DNA from: Bacteroidales bacterium
GTDB taxonomy: Bacteria; Bacteroidota; Bacteroidia; Bacteroidales; UBA932
Assembly: GCA_024401945.1 (NCBI GenBank)
Contig: JAKSKC010000027.1
Span: forward strand, 1-14,673
Direction: 5' to 3'
DNA length: 14,673 bases
Part shown: one piece after another, positions 1 through 7,385 of the stretch
Layout: every line of letters starts with the position of its first letter
How positions within the stretch are numbered: position 1 is the stretch's first letter
The notes under the pieces: model-generated
Told to the model about the DNA's origin: nothing
The model's database searches: none
The model's input: the letters and a program-made list of their open reading frames with translations, nothing else
Program-made: the position numbers and the translations under genes

Positions 1-1521
1 ATCTGCGAGAGATGCGGTGTCCATCAGGGGGACAAGGTGGCTCTCTGCGGCAGGGACCAGGCCAACTGGGGACTCTTTTTCCTTTCCGCGCGGACCTACG
101 GTGCGGTACCGGTACCGCTGCTGCACGAGTTCAAGCCGGAGAACATCCATTACCTTGTGAACCATTCCGACTCCAAGGTCCTCTTCGTTGACGAGGTCAT
201 CTGGGAGAATCTTTCCGAAGTTGAGATGCCGGAGTTGAAGGTCGTCGTACAGCTGAACACCCTCAATTTCATATACTGTTCCGATGATTCCATAAAGAGC
301 GTCAGGGAGAATTACCTGAAGGATTTCAATTCAAGGTATCCCGACGGCTTCACGGCCGACGACATCCATTTTCACGAGGATACGGCCGACGAGCTTGCGC
401 TGATCAACTATACATCCGGTACTTCCGGATTCTCCAAGGGAGTGATGCTTCCGTACAGGGCGCTGTTCTGCAACATGGCCTTCGCCCGCTTCCACGCAGA
501 ACCTCAGATGACCTGCGAATCGGATATGGTGGCCATGCTTCCTTCCGCCCATATGTACGGGATGATGTTCGAGTTCCTGTTCGAGATGACCATCGGCGCG
601 CACGTCCATTTCCTTACCAGGGTTCCGAGCCCGAAGGTCATAATGGCCGCGTTCAAGGAGATCCATCCTGATGTCATCATAGCCGTGCCGCTCATCATCG
701 AGAAACTGTACAAGTCGCAGATAAAGCCTGCTGTCGACAGGAACAAGATGTACATGCGTATCCCCATCCTCGACCATTTCATCTGCAAGAAGATAAGGGA
801 GAGCATGATAGAGGCGTTCGGAGGACGTTTCGAGGAGGTTATCCTCGGGGGCGCGCCTTTCAATCCCGAAGTGGAGAAATTCCTGCGCAGGATACATTTC
901 CCGTTCACGCTGGGCTACGGTATGACCGAATGCGGTCCGCTTGTCACCTATGCGAAGTGGTATCGTACCAAGAAGGGCTCCTGCGGCCTGCCTATAGAGG
1001 GCTGTCAGATAAGGATAGACTCCAGGAATCCGCACAAGGAACCGGGGGAGGTGCAGATAAAGGGGGACAACGTGTTCCTCGGATACTACAAGAACCGGGA
1101 GGCTACCAGGAAGTCGTTCACCAACGACAACTGGTTCAAGACCGGGGATATGGGAATAATCGACTCCGACGGCTATCTCTACCTGAAGGGGCGCAGCAAA
1201 TGCATGATACTCGGGCCTTCCGGACAGAATATCTATCCCGAGGAGCTGGAGGCTGTCATCAACAACGTCACCTATGTGATAGAATCGCTCGTCGTCGAGG
1301 ACAAGGGAGGCCTGACCGCCCTTATCTATCCGGACTATCACCAGGGCGAGCTGGACGGGATGAGCGGGGAGGAACTGGAGCAGCGGATTTCCCAGGGACT
1401 TCCGGAAATAAACCGTCTGCTGCCGTCCTACGCGCAGATACGTACAATGGAATTCCTTCCGGAGGATTTTGAGAGAACTCCGAAGAGAAGCATCAAGAGA
1501 TACTTATATCAAAGAAGCTGA
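1..1521 (+). CDS. Long-chain acyl-CoA synthetase / AMP-binding ligase (5' end outside window)
   Basis: Adenylate-forming enzyme, most likely a fatty acid-CoA ligase that activates a carboxylic acid with ATP and then transfers it to CoA. The reading frame is open from the first base, and its first residues (GVHQGDKVAL) match the start of the AMP-binding domain, so only a short N-terminal part is missing; 506 residues are visible. Counting from the first codon, the phosphate-binding A3 motif YTSGTSGFSKG lies at about 137-147, the A5 motif YGMTE at 306-310 and the TGD motif at 381-383, followed by the C-terminal subdomain (GQNIYPEELE). The C-terminal A10 motif is unusual: it reads TPKRSIKR at 493-500, with Ser497 where the catalytic lysine of TPxxK normally sits. 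The stop codon overlaps the next start by one base (TGATG), so translation is probably coupled. Substrate chain length cannot be read from the sequence. Confidence 0.9.
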   Translation: MCERCGVHQGDKVALCGRDQANWGLFFLSARTYGAVPVPLLHEFKPENIHYLVNHSDSKVLFVDEVIWENLSEVEMPELKVVVQLNTLNFIYCSDDSIKSVRENYLKDFNSRYPDGFTADDIHFHEDTADELALINYTSGTSGFSKGVMLPYRALFCNMAFARFHAEPQMTCESDMVAMLPSAHMYGMMFEFLFEMTIGAHVHFLTRVPSPKVIMAAFKEIHPDVIIAVPLIIEKLYKSQIKPAVDRNKMYMRIPILDHFICKKIRESMIEAFGGRFEEVILGGAPFNPEVEKFLRRIHFPFTLGYGMTECGPLVTYAKWYRTKKGSCGLPIEGCQIRIDSRNPHKEPGEVQIKGDNVFLGYYKNREATRKSFTNDNWFKTGDMGIIDSDGYLYLKGRSKCMILGPSGQNIYPEELEAVINNVTYVIESLVVEDKGGLTALIYPDYHQGELDGMSGEELEQRISQGLPEINRLLPSYAQIRTMEFLPEDFERTPKRSIKRYLYQRS

Positions 1522-1925
1522 TGAACAAGTTTGACGAAAAATATCTGGCGATGGCCAGAATATGGGCCGGCAACTCCTACTGCAAGCGGCGTCAGGTGGG
1601 CGCGTTGATAGTGAAGGACAGGATGATAATATCCGACGGCTTCAACGGCACCCCTGCCGGCTTCGAGAATGTGTGCGAGGATGAAAACGGGGTTACGAAA
1701 CCGTATGTGCTGCACGCCGAGGCCAATGCCATCACCAAGGTGGCCCAGTCGGGGAACAGCAGCGCGGGATCGACCCTGTACGTCACGGCTTCGCCCTGCA
1801 TTGAGTGCGCCAAGCTCATAATCCAGTCCGGAATAACGCGTGTGGTCTACAGTGACGAATACAGGCTCAACGACGGTATAGAACTGTTGAAGAAGGCCGG
1901 AATTGTTGTTGAAAAGGTTGACTGA
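1521..1925 (+). CDS. Deoxycytidylate (dCMP) deaminase family protein
   Basis: Zinc-dependent cytidine/deoxycytidylate deaminase, 134 residues. The family hydrolyses dCMP to dUMP, feeding thymidylate synthesis in the cytoplasm. The zinc site is complete: His65-Ala-Glu67 (HAE) supplies one ligand and the proton shuttle, and Pro92-Cys93-x-x-Cys96 (SPCIEC) supplies two cysteine ligands. The N-terminal KRRQVGALIV and GFNGTPAG segments are typical of the dCMP deaminase branch rather than of tRNA adenosine deaminases. The ATG shares its A with the upstream stop codon, and the stop is followed one base later by the ATG of the protease gene, so all three + strand genes are likely one transcript. A function on another (deoxy)cytidine nucleotide cannot be excluded. 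Confidence 0.9.
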   Translation: MNKFDEKYLAMARIWAGNSYCKRRQVGALIVKDRMIISDGFNGTPAGFENVCEDENGVTKPYVLHAEANAITKVAQSGNSSAGSTLYVTASPCIECAKLIIQSGITRVVYSDEYRLNDGIELLKKAGIVVEKVD

Positions 1926-1926
1926 A

Positions 1927-3462
1927 ATGGCAAAAGGAAAGATTTCATCCGTATGGGTGGCCCTTCTCGGGGTGGTGATAGGAGTGCTGGTCACCTTGAC
2001 GGTGACCGAGATAAGGGACAGGAACGCGCAGCTGAAGTCCAAGTACCAGAGCTGGGGCAAGCTCAATCTGGTGCTCAGGACCATAGAGGAGAATTACGTC
2101 GACAGTGTTGATTTCGAGAAGGCCAGCGATGCCGCCGCCGAGGCAGCCCTCAGGGCGCTCGACCCGCATTCGGTATATATGCCTCCTGTAGAGCTCGAGA
2201 CCTCCACAGAGGACCTTTCCGGCAATTTCGACGGTATCGGGATACAGTTCAACGTGCCGAACGACACGGCCATCGTCCTGGAGGTGATTCCGGGCGGTCC
2301 TTCCGAGAAGATAGGGCTTATGCAGGGTGACAGGATACTGAAGGTCGACTCCACCGACATAGCGGGGGTCAGCTTCCCTCAGGACAGTATAGTGCGCAGG
2401 ATCAAGGGACCTGCAGGCAGCAAGGTCCTCATAACCGTCAAGCGCGGGAATGAGACCATCCCGTTCGAAATAACCAGGGGCAAGATCCCGAACCGCAGTC
2501 TGGCGGCAGGATTCATGGTCAATGACACCACCGCATATGTGAAAGTGTCCAGATTCACCGCAACCACGGCTTCGGAATTCCTGCAATCATCCATAGACCT
2601 CGTCCAGCGCGGTATGAAGAGGATGATAGTTGACCTGAGGGACAACTCCGGCGGATATATGGAACCTGCACTTAACATGAGCAATATGTTCCTTTCGAAA
2701 GGGGATACTATCGTATATCTGATGGGAAGGAATATACAGAAGGAGGTCTACAAGGCCAACGGTGACGGACATCTGCAGGATGTGGCTCTGACGGTGATAA
2801 TAGATGACGGCACGGCTTCCGCCAGCGAAATCTTCTCAGGCGCCGTCCAGGACAACGGCAGGGGAGTGCTTGTCGGCAGGCGTTCGTTCGGAAAGGGGCT
2901 TGTACAGCAGCCGTTCAATTTCACGGACGGTTCGGGGATAAGGCTCACCATAGCCCGCTACTACACCCCGTCCGGACGCTGCATCCAGAAACCGTACACG
3001 GAGGATTACGATTACGAGACCTACAAGCGCTACAATACCGGGGAGATGGTCTGCGCGGACAGTATGAAGCTTGCCGAAGGCGGTATCATCCCTGATGTTT
3101 TCGTTCCTTTGGATACGACCAGGGTCACCCCGTTCTATATCAGCTGCAACCGCAAATCCACCACGGTGCGCTTCGCTTCCGCATTCTTTGATTCACACAG
3201 GGAGGAACTGGCGTCAATCGATGACTACGATGCGCTGCTGAAGTACCTCGACGGGGCTTCGCTTGACCGCGCCTTCCTGTCATTCGCCTTGAAGGAGGAT
3301 GCTCTTTCACCGGCTGCCGGGGAATGGGACAAGTGCAAATCCTATATGATGGCCCAGGTGCGCGCCCTTGTAGGAAGATATTCCAAGCTTGGGGACAATG
3401 CATTCTACCACCTCTATCTGGCGATAGATGAGGTCTATGCCGCCGCGCTTACTGCGCAATGA
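1927..3462 (+). CDS. ctpA: S41-family C-terminal processing peptidase (CtpA/Prc type)
   Basis: Membrane-anchored periplasmic serine protease of the tail-specific (CtpA/Prc) family, which trims or degrades envelope proteins from their C-termini. An N-terminal hydrophobic segment at about 9-26 acts as signal or anchor, a PDZ domain spans about 95-182 (FDGIGIQF...GDRILKV), and the S41 catalytic core follows. The Ser-Lys dyad is intact: Ser298 in DGTASASE and Lys323 in SFGKGLVQ, spaced 25 residues apart as in Prc. About 150 residues follow the catalytic core. I chose the ATG at 1927, one base after the deaminase stop; an in-frame start at 1903 would add eight residues and overlap the deaminase gene, and it puts the hydrophobic anchor less close to the N-terminus. 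The 3' end overlaps the convergent tonB-like gene by 14 bases. Confidence 0.93.
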   Translation: MAKGKISSVWVALLGVVIGVLVTLTVTEIRDRNAQLKSKYQSWGKLNLVLRTIEENYVDSVDFEKASDAAAEAALRALDPHSVYMPPVELETSTEDLSGNFDGIGIQFNVPNDTAIVLEVIPGGPSEKIGLMQGDRILKVDSTDIAGVSFPQDSIVRRIKGPAGSKVLITVKRGNETIPFEITRGKIPNRSLAAGFMVNDTTAYVKVSRFTATTASEFLQSSIDLVQRGMKRMIVDLRDNSGGYMEPALNMSNMFLSKGDTIVYLMGRNIQKEVYKANGDGHLQDVALTVIIDDGTASASEIFSGAVQDNGRGVLVGRRSFGKGLVQQPFNFTDGSGIRLTIARYYTPSGRCIQKPYTEDYDYETYKRYNTGEMVCADSMKLAEGGIIPDVFVPLDTTRVTPFYISCNRKSTTVRFASAFFDSHREELASIDDYDALLKYLDGASLDRAFLSFALKEDALSPAAGEWDKCKSYMMAQVRALVGRYSKLGDNAFYHLYLAIDEVYAAALTAQ

Positions 3463-4192
3463 ATTCGTAGATGATATTTCCCGTCTGCTTTGCGGGCGCG
3501 GACGAGTCGGCGTTGAAGCGTGAGCGCTTCGCCGCGCTTATGGCCGCGTTCCTTATACAGTTGTCTGCCGGTCCGTTCTGGACTGAAGCTTCGACCACTT
3601 TCCCGGCCCTGTCGACGGATATGATAATGGTAATGGTTCCGGCACCGTAGCATTTGTATGCAGGGACGGGAAGACTGAGTGCGCGCCGTCCGTCGAGCTG
3701 CCAGGAGAGTACGGATGCTCCGGAATACTGCTTGGCCGGTTGTCCGTCCCCATCTCCTTCTTCCTCTTCACCCGAACTGACATCACCATAGTCTCCTTTC
3801 GGGAGGGAATATCCCTTCCTCAGTTCGTTCTGGATCTTTTCCGCATCTTCGTACAGTTTGTTCACATCGGTCCCCCTGTCGTCCTTGAGCTGTCCGTTGC
3901 GGTCAACCACGACGTTCTTTATGGCCCTTTCAGCCGGACTTCCGAGCTGCCGGTCTATCTTTGCCTGGATTTCCTCCCTGATGCGCTCCGCGCGTTCGAT
4001 CTTCTCGATAAGTTCCTCGGCTTCCTTCTGCTGGCGCTCGATTTCCTCCTGCTTGGTGAAGTCAAGTACAAAACTGTTCTCCTTCTGTATGCTGGAGTCT
4101 ATCTGGGCAAGCAGAAGGATTATTATCACTGACAGATGGGCTATCAGCGTAAGGTAGATGCCGGCACGGTCTTCTTTATGCAGGAATCCCAC
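3449..4192 (-). CDS. TonB-like energy transducer
   Basis: Predicted inner-membrane protein spanning the periplasm, which couples an ExbB/ExbD proton motor to outer-membrane transporters or to envelope constriction. It has 247 residues: one N-terminal membrane helix at about 12-29, a charged coiled-coil at about 47-82 (QEEIERQQKEAEELIEK), a Gly/Glu/Asp-rich linker at 139-152, and a C-terminal TonB-like domain at about 163-247. The E. coli-type Pro-Glu/Pro-Lys spacer is absent, so the layout is closer to a TolA/TonB hybrid. Two periplasmic cysteines (181 and 212) could form a disulfide. Translation must start at GTG (4190-4192), because two in-frame stops lie just upstream and no ATG precedes the membrane helix. 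Those stops belong to the udk frame, 12 bases away, so translation is probably coupled to udk. Which receptor it serves is unknown. Confidence 0.78.
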   Translation of the reverse strand: MGFLHKEDRAGIYLTLIAHLSVIIILLLAQIDSSIQKENSFVLDFTKQEEIERQQKEAEELIEKIERAERIREEIQAKIDRQLGSPAERAIKNVVVDRNGQLKDDRGTDVNKLYEDAEKIQNELRKGYSLPKGDYGDVSSGEEEEGDGDGQPAKQYSGASVLSWQLDGRRALSLPVPAYKCYGAGTITIIISVDRAGKVVEASVQNGPADNCIRNAAISAAKRSRFNADSSAPAKQTGNIIYEFIAQ

Positions 4193-4204
4193 TTCAGGAA
4201 CTTA

Positions 4205-4819
4205 TTATTTGTTGTGACGCTCTTTGAGACAGGATGCGATGATGTCGATGGCCACCTGGTTGTGGCCTCCCTGAGGGATGATTATATCGGCATAGCGCTT
4301 GCTCGGTTCGATGAACTCGAGGAACATGGGCTTGACAGTGCGTGAATATCTCTCGATGACCCAGTGCACGTCCTTGCCCCTTTCGGAGATGTCCCTTGCC
4401 ATCACCCTCATAAGCCTGTCATCGTCGTCCGCATCGACGAAGATCTTGATGTCGAGCTGCTCCCTGAGCTTCTTGCAGGTGAAGATCAGGATACCTTCGA
4501 CGATGATTATGTCGGCCGGCTCCACGTGGACGGTCTCCGTCTTGGACCTGCTGCAGGATATGTACGAGTAGACGGGCTGCTCTATTGACTGTCCGTTCTT
4601 GAGTTTCTCAAGATGCTCGCAGAGCAGTTTCCAGTCGATGGCGTCCGGGTGGTCGAAGTTGTTGTGCCGTTTCTCCTCATCCGTCAGGTCTGCACAGTCC
4701 TTGTAGTAGGAATCCTGCGGGATAACCACTGTTGAACTTGCCCCCAGCCTTTTGGCAAGGGCGTTGACCACGGTCGTCTTTCCTGAGCCGGAACCTCCGG
4801 CGATACCGATCACAAGCAT
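4205..4819 (-). CDS. udk: Uridine kinase
   Basis: Cytoplasmic pyrimidine-salvage enzyme that phosphorylates uridine (and cytidine) to UMP (CMP) with ATP or GTP. It has 204 residues, the usual length. The Walker A loop GGSGSGKTT is at residues 8-16, followed by the family motif FDHPDAIDW and the Walker B-like strand IIIVEGILIF. I chose the ATG at 4819, one base after the asnS stop codon. An upstream in-frame start at 4867 would add 16 polar residues, lie inside asnS, and push the P-loop away from the N-terminus where the family has it. It ends in tandem TAA codons (4202-4207) just before the tonB-like gene in the same frame. It is likely cotranscribed with asnS and tonB. Confidence 0.95.
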   Translation of the reverse strand: MLVIGIAGGSGSGKTTVVNALAKRLGASSTVVIPQDSYYKDCADLTDEEKRHNNFDHPDAIDWKLLCEHLEKLKNGQSIEQPVYSYISCSRSKTETVHVEPADIIIVEGILIFTCKKLREQLDIKIFVDADDDDRLMRVMARDISERGKDVHWVIERYSRTVKPMFLEFIEPSKRYADIIIPQGGHNQVAIDIIASCLKERHNK

Positions 4820-4820
4820 A

Positions 4821-6224
4821 CTAGTATTCTGCGTTTTTAGGTGTTCTTGGGAATGGGATGACGTCACGTATGTTCTGCATACCGGTGACGAAGAGAAGCA
4901 GTCTCTCGAAACCGAGTCCGAACCCGCTGTGAGGGCAGCTTCCGAATCTGCGTGTATCGAGATACCATTCGAGGTTCTTCCTGCTCATTCCGAGTTCGTC
5001 CACGCGGGATTCGATCTTCCTGATGTCAGCCTCGCGTTCGGATCCGCCGATGATCTCGCCGATCTTAGGGAAGAGGACGTCCATCGCGCGGACTGTCTTT
5101 CCGTCCTCGTTCTGCTTCATATAGAAGGCCTTGATGTCCTTAGGATAGCCGGTGAGGATGACCGGTTTGCAGAAATGCTTCTCAACGAGATATCTCTCGT
5201 GCTCGCTCTGGAGATCCACGCCCCAGTAAACAGGATATTCGAACTGTACTCCGTCGGCGACGGCCTTTTCGAGTATCTCGATCCCTTCAGTGTACTCGAG
5301 TCTCACGAATTCGGTGCCGATGACGCCCTTGAGCCTGTCCATAAGCTCAGGATCGTAGCGGTCATTGAGGAACTGGATGTCATCCATACAGTTGTCGAGA
5401 GCGTACTTGACGAGGTGCTTGATGAAGTCCTCGGCGAGGTCCATGTTGTCATTTATGTCGTAGAAGGCCATTTCAGGCTCTATCATCCAGAATTCAGCCA
5501 GGTGGCGCGGAGTGTTTGAATTCTCTGCGCGGAAGGTCGGCCCGAAGGTGTAGATCTCTCCGAGCGCGGTGGCGCCGAGCTCACCCTCGAGCTGGCCGCT
5601 GACCGTAAGGCTGGTCTGCTTGCCGAAGAAATCCTTCGTGAAGTCAGGCTGGCCTTTCTTGTTCTTCGGAACGTTGTTGAGGTCCAGGGTGGTCACCTGG
5701 AACATCTGTCCCGCACCCTCGCAGTCCGAAGCTGTGATGAGAGGGGTGTTCAGATATACGAAACCCTTTGAGTGGAAATACTCGTGGATGGCGTATGCCA
5801 TCTGGGAACGCAGTCTGAACACTGCACCGAAGGTGTTCGTGCGCGGGCGCATATGTGCAACCGTGCGCAGGTATTCGAAAGAGGTGTCCTTCTTCTGGAG
5901 CGGATATCTCATAGGGTCGCATTCACCGTAAACGGTAATCTGTTCAGCCTTGACCTCCAGGGCCTGGCCGCTGCCCACGGACTCTACCAGATTGCCCTCC
6001 ACGCCTATGCAGGCGCCGGTGCTGATCTTCTGCAGAACCGGTTCGGTCTGCGGATTCTTGTCAACTACAATCTGGATATTCTTTATGGTAGAACCGTCAT
6101 TCAGGGCAATGAAAGCGATTTCCTTGTTTCCTCTCTTGGTTCTCACCCAACCTTTCACGAGAACCTTCTCTCCTGCTTTCATTCCAAGCAGGTCCTTTAC
6201 TTTGCTGCGTTTGATTGCACTCAT
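4821..6224 (-). CDS. asnS: Asparaginyl-tRNA synthetase
   Basis: Class IIb aminoacyl-tRNA synthetase that charges tRNA-Asn with asparagine. It has 467 residues, full length for the family. An OB-fold anticodon-binding domain occupies about 18-100 ([12 protein letters not shown]), then the catalytic domain with class II motif 2 at about 231-251 ([21 protein letters not shown] minus its last residue) and motif 3 at about 434-445 ([12 protein letters not shown]). The C-terminus [11 protein letters not shown] is characteristic of AsnS and separates it from AspS. It begins 87 bases after the second exbD gene, behind a strong terminator and a second stem-loop. I see no convincing Bacteroidota promoter in that gap, so its own promoter or terminator read-through remains to be settled. 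udk starts one base after its stop codon. Confidence 0.97.
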   Translation of the reverse strand: MSAIKRSKVKDLLGMKAGEKVLVKGWVRTKRGNKEIAFIALNDGSTIKNIQIVVDKNPQTEPVLQKISTGACIGVEGNLVESVGSGQALEVKAEQITVYGECDPMRYPLQKKDTSFEYLRTVAHMRPRTNTFGAVFRLRSQMAYAIHEYFHSKGFVYLNTPLITASDCEGAGQMFQVTTLDLNNVPKNKKGQPDFTKDFFGKQTSLTVSGQLEGELGATALGEIYTFGPTFRAENSNTPRHLAEFWMIEPEMAFYDINDNMDLAEDFIKHLVKYALDNCMDDIQFLNDRYDPELMDRLKGVIGTEFVRLEYTEGIEILEKAVADGVQFEYPVYWGVDLQSEHERYLVEKHFCKPVILTGYPKDIKAFYMKQNEDGKTVRAMDVLFPKIGEIIGGSEREADIRKIESRVDELGMSRKNLEWYLDTRRFGSCPHSGFGLGFERLLLFVTGMQNIRDVIPFPRTPKNAEY

Positions 6225-6242
6225 TGTTTTGTTCTTTTTTTC

Positions 6243-6261
6243 GAAACTGTCCTGCAGTTTC
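6243..6261 (-). promoter_or_regulatory. Stem-loop in the asnS leader
   Basis: A perfect 7-bp inverted repeat, GAAACTG / CAGTTTC, with a 5-base loop lies 18 bases upstream of the asnS ATG. In the minus-strand RNA it directly follows the U-tract of the exbD terminator. That U-tract could pair with the A7 run at 6235-6241, which would lengthen this stem by about five A-U pairs across one mismatch. It has no U-tail of its own, so it is not a second terminator. A role in mRNA stability or in asnS expression is inference. Confidence 0.5.
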
Positions 6262-6262
6262 T

Positions 6263-6292
6263 AAAAAGCAGCCCTCATAAAGGGGGCTGCTT
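6263..6292 (-). terminator. Rho-independent terminator after the exb cluster
   Basis: On the minus strand, a 9-bp perfect stem AAGCAGCCC / GGGCTGCTT (arms at 6284-6292 and 6266-6274) encloses a 9-base loop. It is followed by five T residues that partly overlap the 3' arm. It begins 19 bases after the stop codon of the second exbD gene. Its strength and position indicate that the exbB-exbD transcript ends here, separating it from asnS. Confidence 0.85.
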
Positions 6293-6311
6293 CTATAGAA
6301 ATCGGCTGATT

Positions 6312-6776
6312 TTATTCAGCTTTTCTTGCTGCGTACATTATCTTAAGCGCGGAGCAACGTCTGAGCTCCTGCTTGACATCTGTAATGATACCCATTCTGA
6401 CATCCTGGTCAGCGCGGATGTTCACAGTCATAAGAGGACGGTCGCCTTCTGACTTTGAATCACGCTCTGCTGCGATGAAGTCGCGGATGTCATCGATAGT
6501 CTTGAAGGAATCGTTCAGCTGGATACGTGCGTCGGTACCGAACTGGGCTTGAAGGGACCTGATAGGTTTACCGATGTTGATATGGGCTGCGAGATCCTTC
6601 CTTTCAAGCTTTACGGACTCTGAAGCCTGTGGAATCCTCACGTCAACCTTGTTCTCCGTCTCACGGAGCTGTGTGGTAACCATGAAGAAGAACAGGAGCA
6701 TGAACACGATATCTGACAAAGAGCTCGAGGTTATTGCAGGAACTTCTTTTTTACCGTCTTTTTTAAATTTTGACAT
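6312..6776 (-). CDS. exbD: ExbD/TolR-family biopolymer transport protein (second copy)
   Basis: Inner-membrane subunit of the proton-driven ExbB-ExbD motor, 154 residues. A short cytoplasmic tail is followed by one membrane helix at about 19-37, with the conserved proton-carrying aspartate at position 22 (SLSDIVFMLLFFF). A periplasmic domain follows, ending in the typical ExbD strand-helix unit (PLMTVNIRADQDVRMGIITD). It lies 18 bases after the first exbD gene and is the last gene before the terminator. It is preceded by an AGGAG sequence 8 bases upstream of its ATG, which is uncommon for this phylum. It is shorter than the first ExbD, so the two may form a heteromer or serve different partners; the sequence alone does not decide this. 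Confidence 0.92.
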   Translation of the reverse strand: MSKFKKDGKKEVPAITSSSLSDIVFMLLFFFMVTTQLRETENKVDVRIPQASESVKLERKDLAAHINIGKPIRSLQAQFGTDARIQLNDSFKTIDDIRDFIAAERDSKSEGDRPLMTVNIRADQDVRMGIITDVKQELRRCSALKIMYAARKAE

Positions 6777-6784
6777 AGTATTAT

Positions 6785-6789
6785 CTCCT
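6785..6789 (-). promoter_or_regulatory. Shine-Dalgarno-like site before second exbD
   Basis: The minus strand reads AGGAG here, 8 bases before the ATG of the second exbD gene, inside the 18-base gap after the first. Bacteroidota genes usually lack such sites, and the other gene starts in this window show none at this spacing. It may raise output of the second ExbD relative to the first. Confidence 0.5.
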
Positions 6790-6794
6790 ATTCT

Positions 6795-7379
6795 TTATTT
6801 TTTACCTACGTCCTTAGGCTCGGCCTCGGAAATGTTCTGAGGAACGGCTTTCTTGACGACTGCCTGCTGGTCCTCGTTGAGCTTGTCGAAAGGCTTGCCG
6901 TACTCCGCGTATGAGAAATTGTCACGGAGTTCGTTGACGGCCTTAACAAGTTCGTTCTGCACTGCGATGTAAGCCTGATAACTGGTACCGCGGTCATTCT
7001 GCAATGAGATGACACCCTGTGAAACAGGATATGTCCTCTTGCTGTATCCCTCGATCTCGGTCATCTTCTTCTCAGGGAGATTAGGATCGTCTGCAGGGTT
7101 GGAAAGGAATTCCACCATCTTATCTTTAAGCTGACTGACATCAATAGGTTCACTACCGGCAAATGTTTTGTCCGCAGAGTTAATCCTCACAATAACGATA
7201 TTGCGGCGATTGACTTTCTGGTCTTCCACCTTCTGGTCCTTGTCGGGCATAGGAGGGAGCTTACGGGCGAGTCCGGACTGTGTTCCCATGGTTGTTGTCA
7301 TAAGGAAATAGCACAGAAGCAGGAACGCGATGTCCGCTGTTGAACTCGAATTGATTGCTGGTGTTTTCTTACTTGACAT
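6795..7379 (-). CDS. exbD: ExbD/TolR-family biopolymer transport protein (first copy)
   Basis: Inner-membrane motor subunit partnering ExbB, 194 residues, about 40-50 longer than E. coli ExbD. A single membrane helix at about 15-31 carries the conserved aspartate at position 16 (SSTADIAFLLLCYF). The periplasmic region contains the YQAYIAVQNELVKAVNELR segment seen in Bacteroidota ExbD proteins, and the protein ends in a charged tail. It starts 6 bases after the four-helix membrane protein gene and is followed 18 bases later by a second exbD. Two tandem ExbD proteins with one ExbB is a common Bacteroidota arrangement. Confidence 0.9.
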   Translation of the reverse strand: MSSKKTPAINSSSTADIAFLLLCYFLMTTTMGTQSGLARKLPPMPDKDQKVEDQKVNRRNIVIVRINSADKTFAGSEPIDVSQLKDKMVEFLSNPADDPNLPEKKMTEIEGYSKRTYPVSQGVISLQNDRGTSYQAYIAVQNELVKAVNELRDNFSYAEYGKPFDKLNEDQQAVVKKAVPQNISEAEPKDVGKK

Positions 7380-7385
7380 AGTTGC

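Noticed and set aside
331..1341. A 336-codon minus-strand frame inside the acyl-CoA synthetase gene
   Set aside because: The + strand frame contains all adenylation motifs in order; the antisense product has no recognisable features and is a codon-bias shadow.
4820..4867. Longer uridine kinase with 16 extra N-terminal residues starting at 4867
   Set aside because: The extension is polar, overlaps asnS and displaces the P-loop from its normal place near the N-terminus; the ATG at 4819 sits one base after the asnS stop.
6225..6311. T-box or other amino-acid-sensing riboswitch in front of asnS
   Set aside because: The gap is only 87 bases and is filled by two simple stem-loops; there is no T-box sequence or specifier loop.
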